From the NCBI GenBank assembly GCA_028551475.1, contig CM052358.1, positions 6,636,501 to 6,700,500 of the forward strand: a stretch of 64,000 bases of DNA, written 5' to 3'. The notes under the pieces are model-generated. The model had not been told where the DNA came from. It ran no database searches and worked only from the letters and a program-made list of their open reading frames with translations. Source of the stretch: Casuarina equisetifolia. Lineage: Eukaryota; Streptophyta; Magnoliopsida; Fagales; Casuarinaceae. The position numbers and the translations under genes were made by a program. Below are positions 46,403 to 57,270 of this stretch, piece by piece; within the stretch, counting starts at the first letter, position 1, and every line of letters begins with the position of its first letter.

Positions 46403-49400
46403 CTAAAAGACAACTGTCCCATGCATGAAGACTTCCAGGAACTCAGCCTCAGCCTCGGGCAAGCTGTATACAAAAATCCGATTTGATGTGACGGCTGAGT
46501 TCTTGGATTTTCCAATGGCTTAGTATAAGTTTCATTCAACTACATTATGCAGGCCACCGGAACAAAGGGAGGACAAAGAAATGAAGTACACCAGATTGTA
46601 GGACCGCCATAAAATTGTAAATTTGTTTTCCTTAAGTCCCTCCATGCCGGGGCTTGGGAAGAATTATATTCTTTTTCATATGTTTCAGATGACATTTTCT
46701 TCACTGTGATACAACCTGTGTATTGCCTGTGTATTGTCCGAGTATAATGATTGTCAGTTTGTGCTTCTGGGACAGTGAGAGGGTGCCAAGAATCTATGAT
46801 AAAAGATATGGCTTAGTGATTATACCATTCACTAGGGGCGACCAAACACCCATTTACATTGCATGATTTTGTTCCAAGTACCACCAAACATTGGAGCATA
46901 TTATAACTACTCTCATCATCATAGCGAAATTGCAGCAAAGGTAAGAAGAAAGAAAAATAAGAAGAAGAAGAGAAGAGAAGAGAGAGAAGGGAAGTTGGGT
47001 GTAGACAATATAATTTGGTCTGGAAAACGGCCCTCCATCCAAGTTGTTACTCATTGTTCCGTATCGGCGCTTATTACTTTACAAAGCACTGATATGGTTT
47101 GATTCCTGATGGCATATAAGGACCCCGCTCTCTTCGCCGAAAAAAGTGGGGTCCAGCAACCCTGCTGCACCTATGGAGAAGAAGTGGCCCAGAAAGGGAC
47201 GTAAATGTTGGATAAGCAATATTTCTTGAGGCCGAAAAGATCAAAAAAAGTAGTTGGGTAGCCTTAACGCGCAGGATTTTGCTATGCCGGGCTTTTGTAC
47301 GTTTATTTTTTTTGGGTCAACCCAAGCTTCCCCTTTGTATAGACCATAAACCATAAAACTTAACTGGTCATGTTAGGCTTTCGTTTGGGACCTGCTTTTG
47401 TTGTTCGCTGCCTGCATCGGGTTCTGGGGTAGGATCAGGGTCTGAGTGGTCGGAGTGCGGATCTGGGTGTGTAGGTCTGGGTTTGGGAGGTGGTGGTAGT
47501 TGCAGTGGAGCCTTTTGTGGTGCTGGGAGTTGGGCTGCGTTGGTTGATAATGGAGATTGGACTTGGGGGTTGCCGGGAATTGGGTTTGGGGTGTTGTACT
47601 TGTGGTAGTGTTGATGGAGGTTGGGCCTGGATTTTTAGTAGTCAGGGATTGGGCTGGGGTGGTGGTAGTTGCAGTGGAGCCTTATGTGGTGTTGGGGTTG
47701 GACTGGGTTGGTTGGTAGTGGGGATTGGGCTTGGGGTGTTGCCGGGGATTGGAGTAAGGATTTTGTACTTGTAATTGTGTTGCTAGAGGTTAGGCCTAGG
47801 TGTTAATAGCAGGGATTGGGTTGGGGGTGGTGGTTGCTGAGGTGCCTCTTCTGGCACTGGGCCCAGTTCTGGCATGGTGGTTGGGTCTAAGAAGGGGCCC
47901 CATTCTGGCCTGGTGGGTAGGCATCTTGCGCCTGGCATCCCCTCGCCCTTTCTGGTGTGGTTGCTCGGGCGGGCCTGGACGTAGCAGGGTGGGGTTCTTG
48001 CGGGGATGGAGGCGTCTGCATTCAAAAGTAGGTGAGACTCTAAAGAACTAAGTCCCACGTCAGAACGAGTAAACCAAACTTTGCGTCTTATAATGTCTGT
48101 AATTTCCCCTACTATTGCCTTTTAGTACGACCAATTGGGGCATCAACTTCTATACGATATAAGAGTCATGTGCATCATATATGAGTGTGGTATAAGAGTC
48201 ATGGGCCTCATGTATGAATGGGCTCCCCAATCTTTTTCATGGGCCAACCACATACCAAGCGTTAGTTGCGAGAGATTTTCCCCTACTACTACTTTAGGGT
48301 TTTAGTAGGACTAACCTCAACTTCTATAGACTCAAATTTTACATGACTCATGTAGTAGGTCTTGTTGCATAAATTTCACTGCCATCCTTGGATTTTTCCC
48401 AAATTTTATGATGGTGGTGCAATTTTGGTCTTTTAAAAAAAACAAAATAGAATTTTATCAAACACATAATAAAAGCCAAATGTTGAGGAACCAAAAAAGA
48501 GAGATGGGAGCAAAATATATATATATACATAAATAAATAATAATAATAACAATAAATATAGATTTTGATCAAAGAATCAACTTTGTAACCATCAAAATTG
48601 AAAAGGTATGCCGTTGGCAGATAATACTAAGTTAAAAGAATAATTTCTACAAAATAATTAAATTTTGTAGAGTAATTTTTAAATCAAAGTAAAAATCTGT
48701 AGATGTGAGAACTAATATTTGGAATTCGATGATCAATATGTACAAGACTAATCTCTAACTTAGGAAGGAAAAATAAGAAATATAAATAATACGAAACTAA
48801 TACAAATTAAGAAGACATTTGAATTTTTAGAAATATAAAGATAATTTTAAACTTGGAAATCATTGACTTAATTTGAATTTGAATTTAAATTATTGTTATC
48901 GATCCGGTGGTTGGTGGCCGAGGTTTTTTTGAAAGGTTTTGATTCGGTGGTTGATGGAGAGTCCAAGAATCTTGCTTGATTGATATGGTGAGGTTGTTCC
49001 TTTAACAACCGCATCCCATGTTACAGTACCAGAAGACTGGCCATCGGCTATAAAGAGGAGGATATAACAAGAAGGTGGGAAAGAGACGAAGTTCAAATAG
49101 AGATAGGCATCTTGTTAAACGGAGAGGCCGAAGAATGTCTGAGAAGGGATGAGATGAGAGAGAAAGATACAAGTAGGCTTGCGGAGGCTACCAGGGTAGG
49201 TTTCCCCGAAAAAGGCAAAGCGAAATCTTATATACACCCGACAAAATCCAGCATTTAACGGAACTTCCAACTCAAATGATTAGTGGGAACTCGTACCTCA
49301 CGGAACTTCTAAATCCCCATCTCACAAGGTGGGCCTCGTTTTGAAGGCCCAAATCATTCTTTGTCCAGTACAACAACATTCGGTCTCCTTTTCAATCAAC

Positions 49401-50277
49401 TTTGTACTAACAGAGTCATAAAAGGATGGGAAAACATTATTGTAAAACGAATAAAAAAATTTCTTAAGCATTACTGCCTAAAAAGCGGAACCTAAAGATA
49501 AAAAAAATTTACTTAAGCATTACTACCTTAAATGTAACCCTCTTTTTTCTCATGAAAACCCTGTACTAGTGCATAGGAGAGAAAAGTCTAATGTCCATAT
49601 TATGATCGGAAACCTAAAATGTAACCCCTTTTTTTGTAATGAAAATTGGAAATACCAAGAACTAAGGACTTGTAAATGCTGGAGGTGTTTGGTCTGCTAT
49701 GTGCGGTGGTGCTTAAGGTAAGGAAAGATAGCGAGCGGTTTCAACAACCATCAATCCTAGGTGTAACTGGCTAACATTCTACATGAGCTAACACAGAAAG
49801 TTAGCTGAATGGACTGATCAAGTATTATCTAGAAAAGAAAGACTTACAATATATCATCATAAAAGAATAAGAGAGGTGAGTGAGACGAAGATAGTGGCGT
49901 GAGTTTTAGGGAAAAAGTAATTTGTAGTTTGGGGAAAAAAATAAATGATGGTGTGGTAAGTGCTACAAATATTGGATGAAATGAACGTTTTGTGGTAGAA
50001 AGTAAATGCCTTTCATAAAAGGATACAAAGATATATATATTGGATGTAGACTATGATTAGGTCTTTACATTAGTCCTTGATAATATGAAAATTTTACTAA
50101 CAAAAAGAAAGGCACAAATATTTTGCAAGCTTCAAATCAACCTTTGATTATATGAAGTCGTGTTCAAGTAACAAAAACCAAATTGAAATACAATTGAATG
50201 AAGGTATATCTAAATATAGTTTATTCCTAGCAAGTCATTAGTCAAATAGAAAGACATCTTATCACATGTTCTATTCT
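46403..50277. other. Intergenic DNA after DWF4, with a tandem repeat
   Basis: The left end is the DWF4 3' UTR. Around 46940-46995 there is a purine-rich run (GAAGAAGAAAAATAAGAAG-type). A GT-rich tandem repeat lies at 47489-47850 (separate entry). At 48095-48345 two diverged copies of a segment that includes TTTCCCCTACTA and CAACTTCTATA follow each other. From 48.4 to 50.2 kb the DNA is AT-rich. A minus-strand TATATAAG near 49230 with a pyrimidine-rich leader to 49130 looks promoter-like, but no gene body could be followed from it. Confidence 0.4.
47489..47850. repeat. GT-rich tandem repeat, unit about 169 bp, just over two copies
   Basis: The anchor GGTGGTGGTAGTTGCAGTGG begins at 47489 and again at 47658, and a diverged version (GGTGGTGGTTGCTGAGGTG) begins at 47826, giving spacings of 169 and 168 bases. 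Other shared blocks include GGGATTGGGCT/TTGGG, TTGTACTTGT and GTTGCCGGG. One plus-strand frame reads a Gly/Leu/Val/Trp-rich peptide across it and the minus strand is proline-rich. Neither frame has gene structure, so I treat it as a minisatellite. Confidence 0.7.
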
Positions 50278-51417
50278 TCACCATTCCAACATATGGTTGG
50301 ATGCCCCATTTGGCATGCCCCTTATCCAACAAGCTTCCGCTGGTTCTTGAATGTTGTAAAAATTTTTGCTGGAATAACTTCCTATGAATGATTGAAGCCT
50401 GGATGTCCTAAAGGAGTAGAAAATGTTTATATTGCCTTGAAACATGGGCAAATATATCTTATTACTCATCCCTCTAGCCATAGCTGTTTCTACGAAAGAT
50501 CCCCCTCTACTGAGATACATCATTCTATTTCCCAAGCTTCTCACTCTACGCCAACCCACTTTCCAATGTTTATAACCTTTTCTCTGTAACAAATTAGAAA
50601 CCTTCACTTCAAAAACATAAATTGGTGTCTCCTTTTCTTTGACCACAAACACTATATATAGCTTACCATCATCACTTTCCACTAAGTATTTTTGAGACCT
50701 TGAATCATGCATCTCATCCAAAAGGGGAGTTTTAGAAGCATATACAGTTAATTCAGGTGGGTTGGCGCTTGGATCAAAAACTCGTAAATGTCCTTCAATA
50801 TCTATATAGTAGCACAACCCATTGTATAAAACAAGATTAGATGTAAAGATGTAAAAGTCTTCCCCAATTGAAGTGCGATAAGTCCAATCCTTGTCTCCAC
50901 GTCTAATGAAGCCAATAATAGACTTCTTACACATCCCCAAAACAAAGCAATCTAAAGAAGTTGGGGGAGAGGAGAAACACATTGCTCGAAATTCATACTC
51001 CTTCTTATATTTAGGAAGTTCAACCTTTTGCTTTGTGAAGAGATTGAAGAAAAAGATGTTAAGGCCACAATCTCGACTTAAGAGTAACCAACCATACTTT
51101 GAGAAGTGAATATGCACATCATATAATTCTGGAATATCAGCACAATTAACACCAAAGTAAGTAGGATGATAAAATCTGCATTTATAGTAGCCCACTGATA
51201 GCAAATACGGACAAAGAGAATGAGGAGAATCAATTAGGAGTGGCACTTGTCGAATAAGAGAGGTGAATGATTGCCATGATTTGCATACAGCTCGAAAGGT
51301 AGTAAAATCCCCAACAAATAGATGCGATGATACTATGCATAGAATCTCAGGTGGAAGGTCAGACCATAACCTTTTTGGCTCTTCAAGTTTTTCATCCATT
51401 TGCTTGCAAACCGACAT
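50278..51417 (-). CDS. F-box protein with C-terminal DUF295 domain
   Basis: Plant F-box/DUF295 proteins are presumed substrate adaptors of SCF ubiquitin ligases; targets are unknown. The predicted product has 379 residues. The F-box lies at about 18-60 (LWSDLPPEILCIVSSHLF, then FRAVCKSWQSF). A beta-propeller-like DUF295 region fills the rest, with WLLLSRDCGLNIFFFNLFTK near 110-130 and the late block VRSLGNRMMYLSRGGSF near 300-316. The start is set at ATG 51415-51417 because it is directly preceded by a good minus-strand acceptor (TTATTCAG|GTGCAAGTAAT). The frame stays open upstream, but that part encodes a hydrophobic, intron-like sequence. Candidate untranslated first exons lie upstream in a repeated array (51600-52445). 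The coding exon has no disruption. I cannot name the gene. Confidence 0.88.
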   Translation of the reverse strand: MSVCKQMDEKLEEPKRLWSDLPPEILCIVSSHLFVGDFTTFRAVCKSWQSFTSLIRQVPLLIDSPHSLCPYLLSVGYYKCRFYHPTYFGVNCADIPELYDVHIHFSKYGWLLLSRDCGLNIFFFNLFTKQKVELPKYKKEYEFRAMCFSSPPTSLDCFVLGMCKKSIIGFIRRGDKDWTYRTSIGEDFYIFTSNLVLYNGLCYYIDIEGHLRVFDPSANPPELTVYASKTPLLDEMHDSRSQKYLVESDDGKLYIVFVVKEKETPIYVFEVKVSNLLQRKGYKHWKVGWRRVRSLGNRMMYLSRGGSFVETAMARGMSNKIYLPMFQGNINIFYSFRTSRLQSFIGSYSSKNFYNIQEPAEACWIRGMPNGASNHMLEW

Positions 51418-51597
51418 ATTACTTGCACCTGAATAAAAAGTTCCATTCAAAAATACAATTGCAAAAAGAGGAACACAAATGCAATTTTTAATAGAATTAC
51501 CATTTGCTTTATGTGTTGAAGTCAATAGAGAAAAAAAGGACACAAAAAGGACATTGTAAAGAAGATGATTTATCAAAATTGTACTCCCAAATAACAA

Positions 51598-51785
51598 AAC
51601 CATTAACTAGAATTGTTTAACTACAAAGTCTTGTTTCCTAGAATTTCTAATTCTTCCAGTATATAATATTTTCATTGAAGAAGAGTTACATAAAAGTAGA
51701 ACACAAGGACAAGGAGAAGAAAAAGAATTAAGAGAAAGGAACAAGATCAACTACTCACTAGTGAACTTTGGGAGTGAGAAGTTCA
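51598..51785 (-). repeat. First-exon repeat, copy 0 (upstream of F-box gene)
   Basis: The most diverged of four copies of a roughly 180-bp segment. It shares ACTAGAATTGTTTA.CTACAAA, an ACATAAAAGTA core and a minus-strand donor after an AAAGTTCACTA-type exon end (TA|GTGAGTAG, donor at 51758). It lies nearest the F-box coding exon. The segment probably corresponds to a non-coding first exon plus the start of its intron. Confidence 0.6.
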
Positions 51786-51967
51786 GTGCATATCCCAAAT
51801 CATAAAACCTCTAACTAGAATTATTGACTACAAAAAGTACATTACACATGGTTCTCATAAAAAAAAATAACATAAAAGTACAATGCGAGAAAGGAAGAGG
51901 AAGAAGATTTAAAGGCAAAAATAACTTACCAATCAACTTTGAATGGAAGGAGTCCAGATGGTAGGCC
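51786..51967 (-). repeat. First-exon repeat, copy A
   Basis: Begins GTGCATATCCCAAATCATAA, then AACATAAAAGTACAATG and AATCAACTTTGAATGGAAGG, ending at GGTAGGC. On the minus strand the exon end AAAGTTGATTG|GTAAGT (donor at 51929) is a strong splice donor. It continues into 51988-52095, which is again present after copy C (CACCCAAGAAATTATG.ACGTG). Confidence 0.7.
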
Positions 51968-52266
51968 TTATTCAACAATTCCGTATCACACCCAAGAAAT
52001 TATGAACGTGCTCCTAATAACAAAGTGAATACTAAGTGGCAAAAAATAACTTAATTAAGAATTAAGTCTACACAAGAATTCTTTGCAATAGTAAAGTGAA
52101 AAAAAAGGCACAAATACAATTGTAAAACAATCTCATCTGAAATTTATTAAAAATAAAAGAAGAAGACATAATAAAGAAATTACAAAGAAAACATACGTCC
52201 TCAAAAGTATGAATTACAATTCATATAAAACATGACAAGGAAAAAAATAAAAAAGACTCATCCAAA

Positions 52267-52445
52267 GTGCATGTCCCAAATTGTAAAACCTGTTACTAGA
52301 ATTGTTGACTACAAATAGTATAGTGGACAGGTTTTCGTCAAAGAATTAACATAAAAGTACAATGTGAAGGAGGAAAAGAAAGAAGATTGAAAGGCAGAAA
52401 CCACTCACCGGTTGACTTTGAGGAGAAGAAGTCTAGTTTGTAGGC
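52267..52445 (-). repeat. First-exon repeat, copy B
   Basis: Begins GTGCATGTCCCAAATTGTAA, with the same AACATAAAAGTACAATG core and a minus-strand donor AAAGTCAACCG|GTGAGT (donor at 52408). The following DNA (52460-52640, starting CTCACAAGATTGAAACCTAA) is also found after copy C at 57102-57270, so the duplicated block is larger than the exon itself. Confidence 0.7.
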
Positions 52446-52639
52446 AAAGTCACACACAAAACTCACAAGATTGAAACCTAAAGCTTTTTAAGAGATGTTA
52501 TAGCTTGGGTTTTAATCTCTTAAGGAAATACAATGTCCTCTTATCCTCTTGCAATTTATTAGATAGTCTAATACCTAACCTAATACGAGTAGATTTTGGA
52601 TTCACAAATTATCATGATAAGGATAAACAAAATCAATTT

Positions 52640-55515
52640 GGATTTAAAATAGTTACAACCCAATTATGCTAGGAAACTGAATTTGGGTTTGGCTCAGAGA
52701 AGGCCTCTGAGCCAGGGCCCGCCCTTAAAGAACAATTTATTGAAAACTTTAATTGTCCTAGTATTCTCCTGTCCATACTTTGCCTTCCTCCCAACGTTGC
52801 ACAGAGTTTTGGGTTTTTTGAACGTGGCAATTTTGGTCCTCCGATGAAAGCTGAGTCTACATTTTAGGACATCTTCGCTGTTATTTGATTACGTAAGGAT
52901 TAAATAAGCATTTAATTTTTTTTTTTAAGAAAGGAAGAACAAAGGCAATAGATGGTCAGCACAAACTTTCGTTTATTGATATAGAGGAGAGATGGCTAAA
53001 ATTCAACCAGCCGCTTAATTTGATTGACAGTGCCTTCTGCTTTCATATTATACTGGTACTGCAAAAAATATTATTACAATCAAAATTCTACAAGAACCTG
53101 CTGAACCGATGGAAGGATTTTCTCCTTTTATTTCTCTCGTGGGGTTTGGACTTAACCATTCTACTGTACATCAGGAATTAACATACAATGGCGTTAAAAT
53201 GTCGCCAGGGCCCAGGCAGCCCGTAGACAGAGAGCGAGAGGCCACTTTTAAATTAGTCGAGCCTGGAATTTGATAGAAACTGTGCCATCCGCTTTCAGCT
53301 TTTACCGGAATTGCTAATAAAATCAAAATCTCGTGCGGTGATTCTTTGCACCCATGGGAGGAATATTTGGCTTTTGGGTTGGTGGCGGCGAGAGGACGGT
53401 GGTGTGGTGGGGAAAGAAAAAGGAAGTTATGAAGTCTTCAAGCACAAGCAACCAGCATAAGGAGAGAGGGAGAGAGAAAGATGCCCCTTCTCAATAAGTT
53501 GAGCCTTAAATGATCTTGAAATTGATCCTCGGGGTAGCACAAGCAAAGAGTTAAAACGATTCCACATCCTGATGTCGAATACCGCGAGTTCTTAATTTTT
53601 TGCGGCGAGACCGTGGGACCAATAGCTGCTGAATCTGCTTTTCAGCTGTAGCTTCGGATGTTGCCTACAAATACAACATGAACACCAATATTGTCAATAA
53701 AGTGTGCATGTGCCGAAAAATCTGGACATCATTCATATTTTAAATCGGTCAGATTCCACGTATTCTCTGGGTGGGTAGTGCCATTAAATGAACTCTCATT
53801 CAAATTTCATAATTTTGGTGGTAAAAAAAAATTAAATATACCATATAAGCAAAAGGGATAAACTAGTAAACGTTTTAGATAAAACTAAGAAAGTATACAA
53901 TGTTGTTATACTCCAAAGAGGGTCTTAGGCTCAATACACAACCCCTCTACCGAAGGAGACTTCGTCTCTAGCGTCTTTGGTGATTTGGCGTGCCAAGCAA
54001 TAAACGTCCATAAAAGGAATTTCAATGTGAGATTGTGGAAACCAGAGAGTATGGATACCTACCACACACGCCCAACCTGACTCCTGACATCAACTTCATC
54101 AACTCGTTGCTTTCATTCTTAAATGTTTTGTCACAATTTCGAACTAAGAGGGTTTAAGTAGTGTATGATTTATTGAAATAGGCACCTGTAGACTATTTTA
54201 CATAGTCCAAAATGATATTTCAGAATCTCAAAGCAAATTTTTTGATAAAATTATGGGAAATCATACTTGAAAGTACCTTTTAAAAAAAAATTGAAAACCC
54301 TTCCAAAAAAAAGGTTTAAGGTCTTCTACTAAATCTTGATCAACTATCATAAATGTTAAAAAAAATAAATGAAGAACCTAAAGTTTTTCTATAAAATGGT
54401 AAACAAAAAAATCATAATAAAATAAAGCAAATTCCATACATAATTTTTCATTAATGCGAACATCAAATTCTTTGAATTATTAATGTTGTCCGGCTTAGAT
54501 TATTGTACCATTAATAAAATAAATATTTTAATTCAATAGTCTCAAATGATTCTTTTATTACGTGTCACTCATAATAATTAAGGATTAAAAAAAATAGAAC
54601 AGTAAAAAATATAGGTGTAATTGAAATTAAACATTTGATTCTTTTTCTTGATTGTATGGTCAAATTTATACATGATGACATACCTTACAATGTGAAAACA
54701 AGAGAATAGAGAAGACTAAAATTGAAAATAAGTAGAGTTCTAATGTTATACCTTGCTCTTGAGCTTTTAAACATTTGTCACCATTTTTTACTTACCTATT
54801 TTTGTTTTTAATTTTGCATATTATGTTGTTTATTTTTCATAGACACTGTCAATATGAAAAGAGCAATCTTAATAGATTTTTGGATCTTTTTCAAAATTGG
54901 TATTGCTTAAGTGAGGATTAAGTTGGTCTTAATAAGTCAATTAGGGTCCAACTTATTCAAGTTTCAATTTTCACTTTGGGAAGAAGTCAAATGCAAAGCA
55001 GATAGAAAGAATGACCAATCGTGTATTATTTTTCATCAATTTGACACAAGAGTCTATCACGATTAGCCATGCTAGACAAGCTGGATGTTATGAGAACCTT
55101 AAGTCGTCAGATCAACCTTGTCCTACAGGATGAAATTTGGGCAAACATTCGCGAAAGATGCGGGCATTCTCCGGCTTGGAATTTTCGTTGAACCAATAAC
55201 TGTAGGACACATGCCCACTTTTTCAGAGGTCCTTATGAATTGTTGTACTTCGGCGAGATGTTGCTTTACGAGACGAGGGCTGTGATCCCGCCCTTTTAAG
55301 ACCGTCTCGTAACCTGCTTGCACTGATCTCTGTAAATCTTTTTGGGTGGGAGATGCTATAAATAAGGCTCAATTGGAGTTCCTATCTTTTGTTTGAGTTC
55401 TCACCTTACTATAGTGCCAATACATATGACCAAGCAATCACATATATTCTGAAAACAAATTGTTTCAAATTACAAATTAACAAGTCATAACAATTTTTGT
55501 AAACTTATCAAAGGA
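52640..55515. other. AT-rich stretch between the two DUF295 genes
   Basis: Contains a possible terminal exon at 53551-53664 (separate entry). Two diverged copies of a roughly 60-base segment lie 250 bases apart (about 53020-53090 and 53270-53335; TGTGCCATCCGCTTTCAGC versus AGTGCCTTCTGCTTTCATA). The part at 53.7-54.9 kb is very AT-rich and holds nothing recognisable. The part at 54.95-55.45 kb is GC-richer with GCTATAAATAAGG at about 55353, possibly a decayed LTR. Confidence 0.4.
53551..53664 (-). pseudogene. Possible isolated terminal coding exon, unknown gene
   Basis: On the minus strand, after an acceptor-like TGTATTTGTAG, 37 codons read to a TAA. The peptide begins ATSEATAEKQIQQLLV and continues with a basic stretch (PRSRRKKLRTRG), looking like a real protein C-terminus. 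No upstream exon was found between 53.7 and 55.3 kb, so it is either an orphan exon left by a deletion or insertion, or chance. I do not recognise the family. Confidence 0.35.
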
Positions 55516-56457
55516 TTACATCATTATCCAATCTAGTCTCCAGTAATTGCTTACAATAGGACAAGGTAAAGACATTGTAATAGTTTGATTTTTAAAGTCA
55601 AACACATAAAGATGCCTATCACCGAACAATGTGTAGTAGATCGAATCTGCTTGAACTTTACTATCTGCTGCTAAACAAATCATGCCACTTTCATCAGATA
55701 GAAAAATAGTTCGATCTCCAAGACTTCTCAACTTCACCCACTGCTTTTTAGAAGAATCCATTGCAAAAACTATGAATTTGAGGGGTGGACTAATATCGCT
55801 ATCTCCAAGCACCTTGAGCACCAAAAAGATTTGATCACAACCCGCAACAAGATGTGGCCAGAATCTATTTGGTGCCTCTTGCAAAAATTGTTGCTCTGTT
55901 ATCACATAGGTAAATTGAACTTCTAAACCTATAAATAGAATTGTACATAATATATATACTCCCCCATTAGAGTTTTCTCGATATATCAAGCAATAAATAG
56001 TTTCACCAATCAAACTTGCCGCCATTATTTTTGAGCTATCAACATCTTCAATCTCTTGTTTGGTAAATTCAGCATCGCCTAGCTTACAAAACACAAAAGA
56101 GTTGGCTCCGTATTCGATGAACAAGATATGACATGCAGGATCACATGGAGGCAATGATAGAATGCAAAGATGGTAATAATTGGTTTCCATTGACGGTAGT
56201 TGAATCTTTTCCAACGAGATGGGATTGAAAAGACAACAATCATAGGAATCCTGATCAACCAAAACGTACCATCCATGAGAATAAACATAGACGTCTTTTT
56301 TTATCATCTCAAGAATGCTTTCTTTGTACCAACGATGGTTTGATACATCGAGAAAAATTTGCCTTTCTTCTTGGGTAAATACAAGCCAAGGATATGATCG
56401 AGGGATAGGGGTAAAACAAGCATGCAAAGGTTGTATCTTTTCTTCCTTAGATTCCAT
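55516..56457 (-). CDS. DUF295 protein without F-box
   Basis: The product of 313 residues is a paralogue-type relative of the F-box/DUF295 protein at 50278-51417: WLVFTQEERQIFLDVSN, GWYVLVDQDSYDCCLFNPI, WVKLRSLGDRTIFLSDESG and a C-terminal DRHLYVFDFKNQTITMSLPC are DUF295 features. The N-terminal 40-odd residues contain no F-box. The ATG at 56455-56457 is preceded on the minus strand by a good acceptor (GTGAATCACAG|GTCCATA), and the upstream repeat copy C supplies a donor at 56940, predicting a leader intron of about 475 bases. Many plant DUF295 proteins lack the F-box, so this need not be a broken gene. The function and partner are unknown. Confidence 0.82.
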   Translation of the reverse strand: MESKEEKIQPLHACFTPIPRSYPWLVFTQEERQIFLDVSNHRWYKESILEMIKKDVYVYSHGWYVLVDQDSYDCCLFNPISLEKIQLPSMETNYYHLCILSLPPCDPACHILFIEYGANSFVFCKLGDAEFTKQEIEDVDSSKIMAASLIGETIYCLIYRENSNGGVYILCTILFIGLEVQFTYVITEQQFLQEAPNRFWPHLVAGCDQIFLVLKVLGDSDISPPLKFIVFAMDSSKKQWVKLRSLGDRTIFLSDESGMICLAADSKVQADSIYYTLFGDRHLYVFDFKNQTITMSLPCPIVSNYWRLDWIMM

Positions 56458-56798
56458 TATGGACCTGTGATTCACCCATTCAATAATAAGGTTAGAATCA
56501 TATTGGTATATGAGAACATTAAATGAAAGAAGATTAAATAATCAACTGCACAAGATGAACGATGTGAAAATTGAAACACACACTATTGCATTAATTGATT
56601 TTTTTTTTTTAAAAAAAAGAATGGCCTAAGAAGAAGAAGAACCATTAAGCATTTATCGAAAAGCATATAATTACATGGCTTTAGGAAGCAGAAAACCACA
56701 AGGAGCAATTGCGAACTTGAAAAAAAAATACAAACAAAATTGTAAAACAATCTCATCTAAAAGCTATATAAAAAAAAAAAAAAAAAGACTCCTTTAAA

Positions 56799-57270
56799 GT
56801 GCAAGTCCCAATCATAAAACCTCATACTAGAATTGTTTACAACAAATAGCACATTGCACATGTTTTCATCGAAGAAAGTAACATAAAAGTACAATGCAAT
56901 GGAAGAAAAGGAAGGAGATTAAAAAGCAAAAACCAATCACCTGTCAACTTTGAGGGGAAGGAATTCAATTTGTAGGCCTCGTTTGATAAAAGGTGTTACG
57001 CCCAAGAAATTATGGACGTGTTCTTAATAACAAATTGAATGATGAATTGCAAAAGGTAACTTGATTAAGAGTTAACCTTGCACAAGAATTATTTGCAATA
57101 GGACTCACAAGATTGAAACCTAAAGCTTAGGCTTTAATTTATCAAGGAAACACAATATCTTCTTATCTTCTTACAATTTATTAAATAATATGACACCTAA
57201 CATAGTACGAGTAGGTTTTGGATTCCTATATTATCATAATAGGGAGAGACAATATAAATTTTTATATGTA
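56799..57270 (-). repeat. First-exon repeat, copy C, with duplicated flank
   Basis: Begins GTGCAAGTCCCAATCATAAA and carries the AACATAAAAGTACAATG core. The minus-strand donor is AAAGTTGACAG|GTGATT (donor at 56940). The flank from 56978 onward combines the sequence that follows copy A (CACCCAAGAAATTATG-like becomes CGCCCAAGAAATTATGGACG) with the sequence that follows copy B (CTCACAAGATTGAAACCTAA). It probably represents the ancestral arrangement, with A and B arising by further internal duplication. Confidence 0.7.

Noticed and set aside
48896-49096. Minus-strand frame near a TATATAAG promoter-like site
   Set aside because: The frame is short, ends quickly and matches no family. A gene could not be followed from the promoter-like site.
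51418-51603. N-terminal extension of the F-box protein frame
   Set aside because: It is hydrophobic, AT-rich and lies before a good splice acceptor, so it is better explained as intron.
55123-55323. Minus-strand 66-codon frame
   Set aside because: No recognisable motif, and it lies in the block that looks like a retroelement promoter or LTR.
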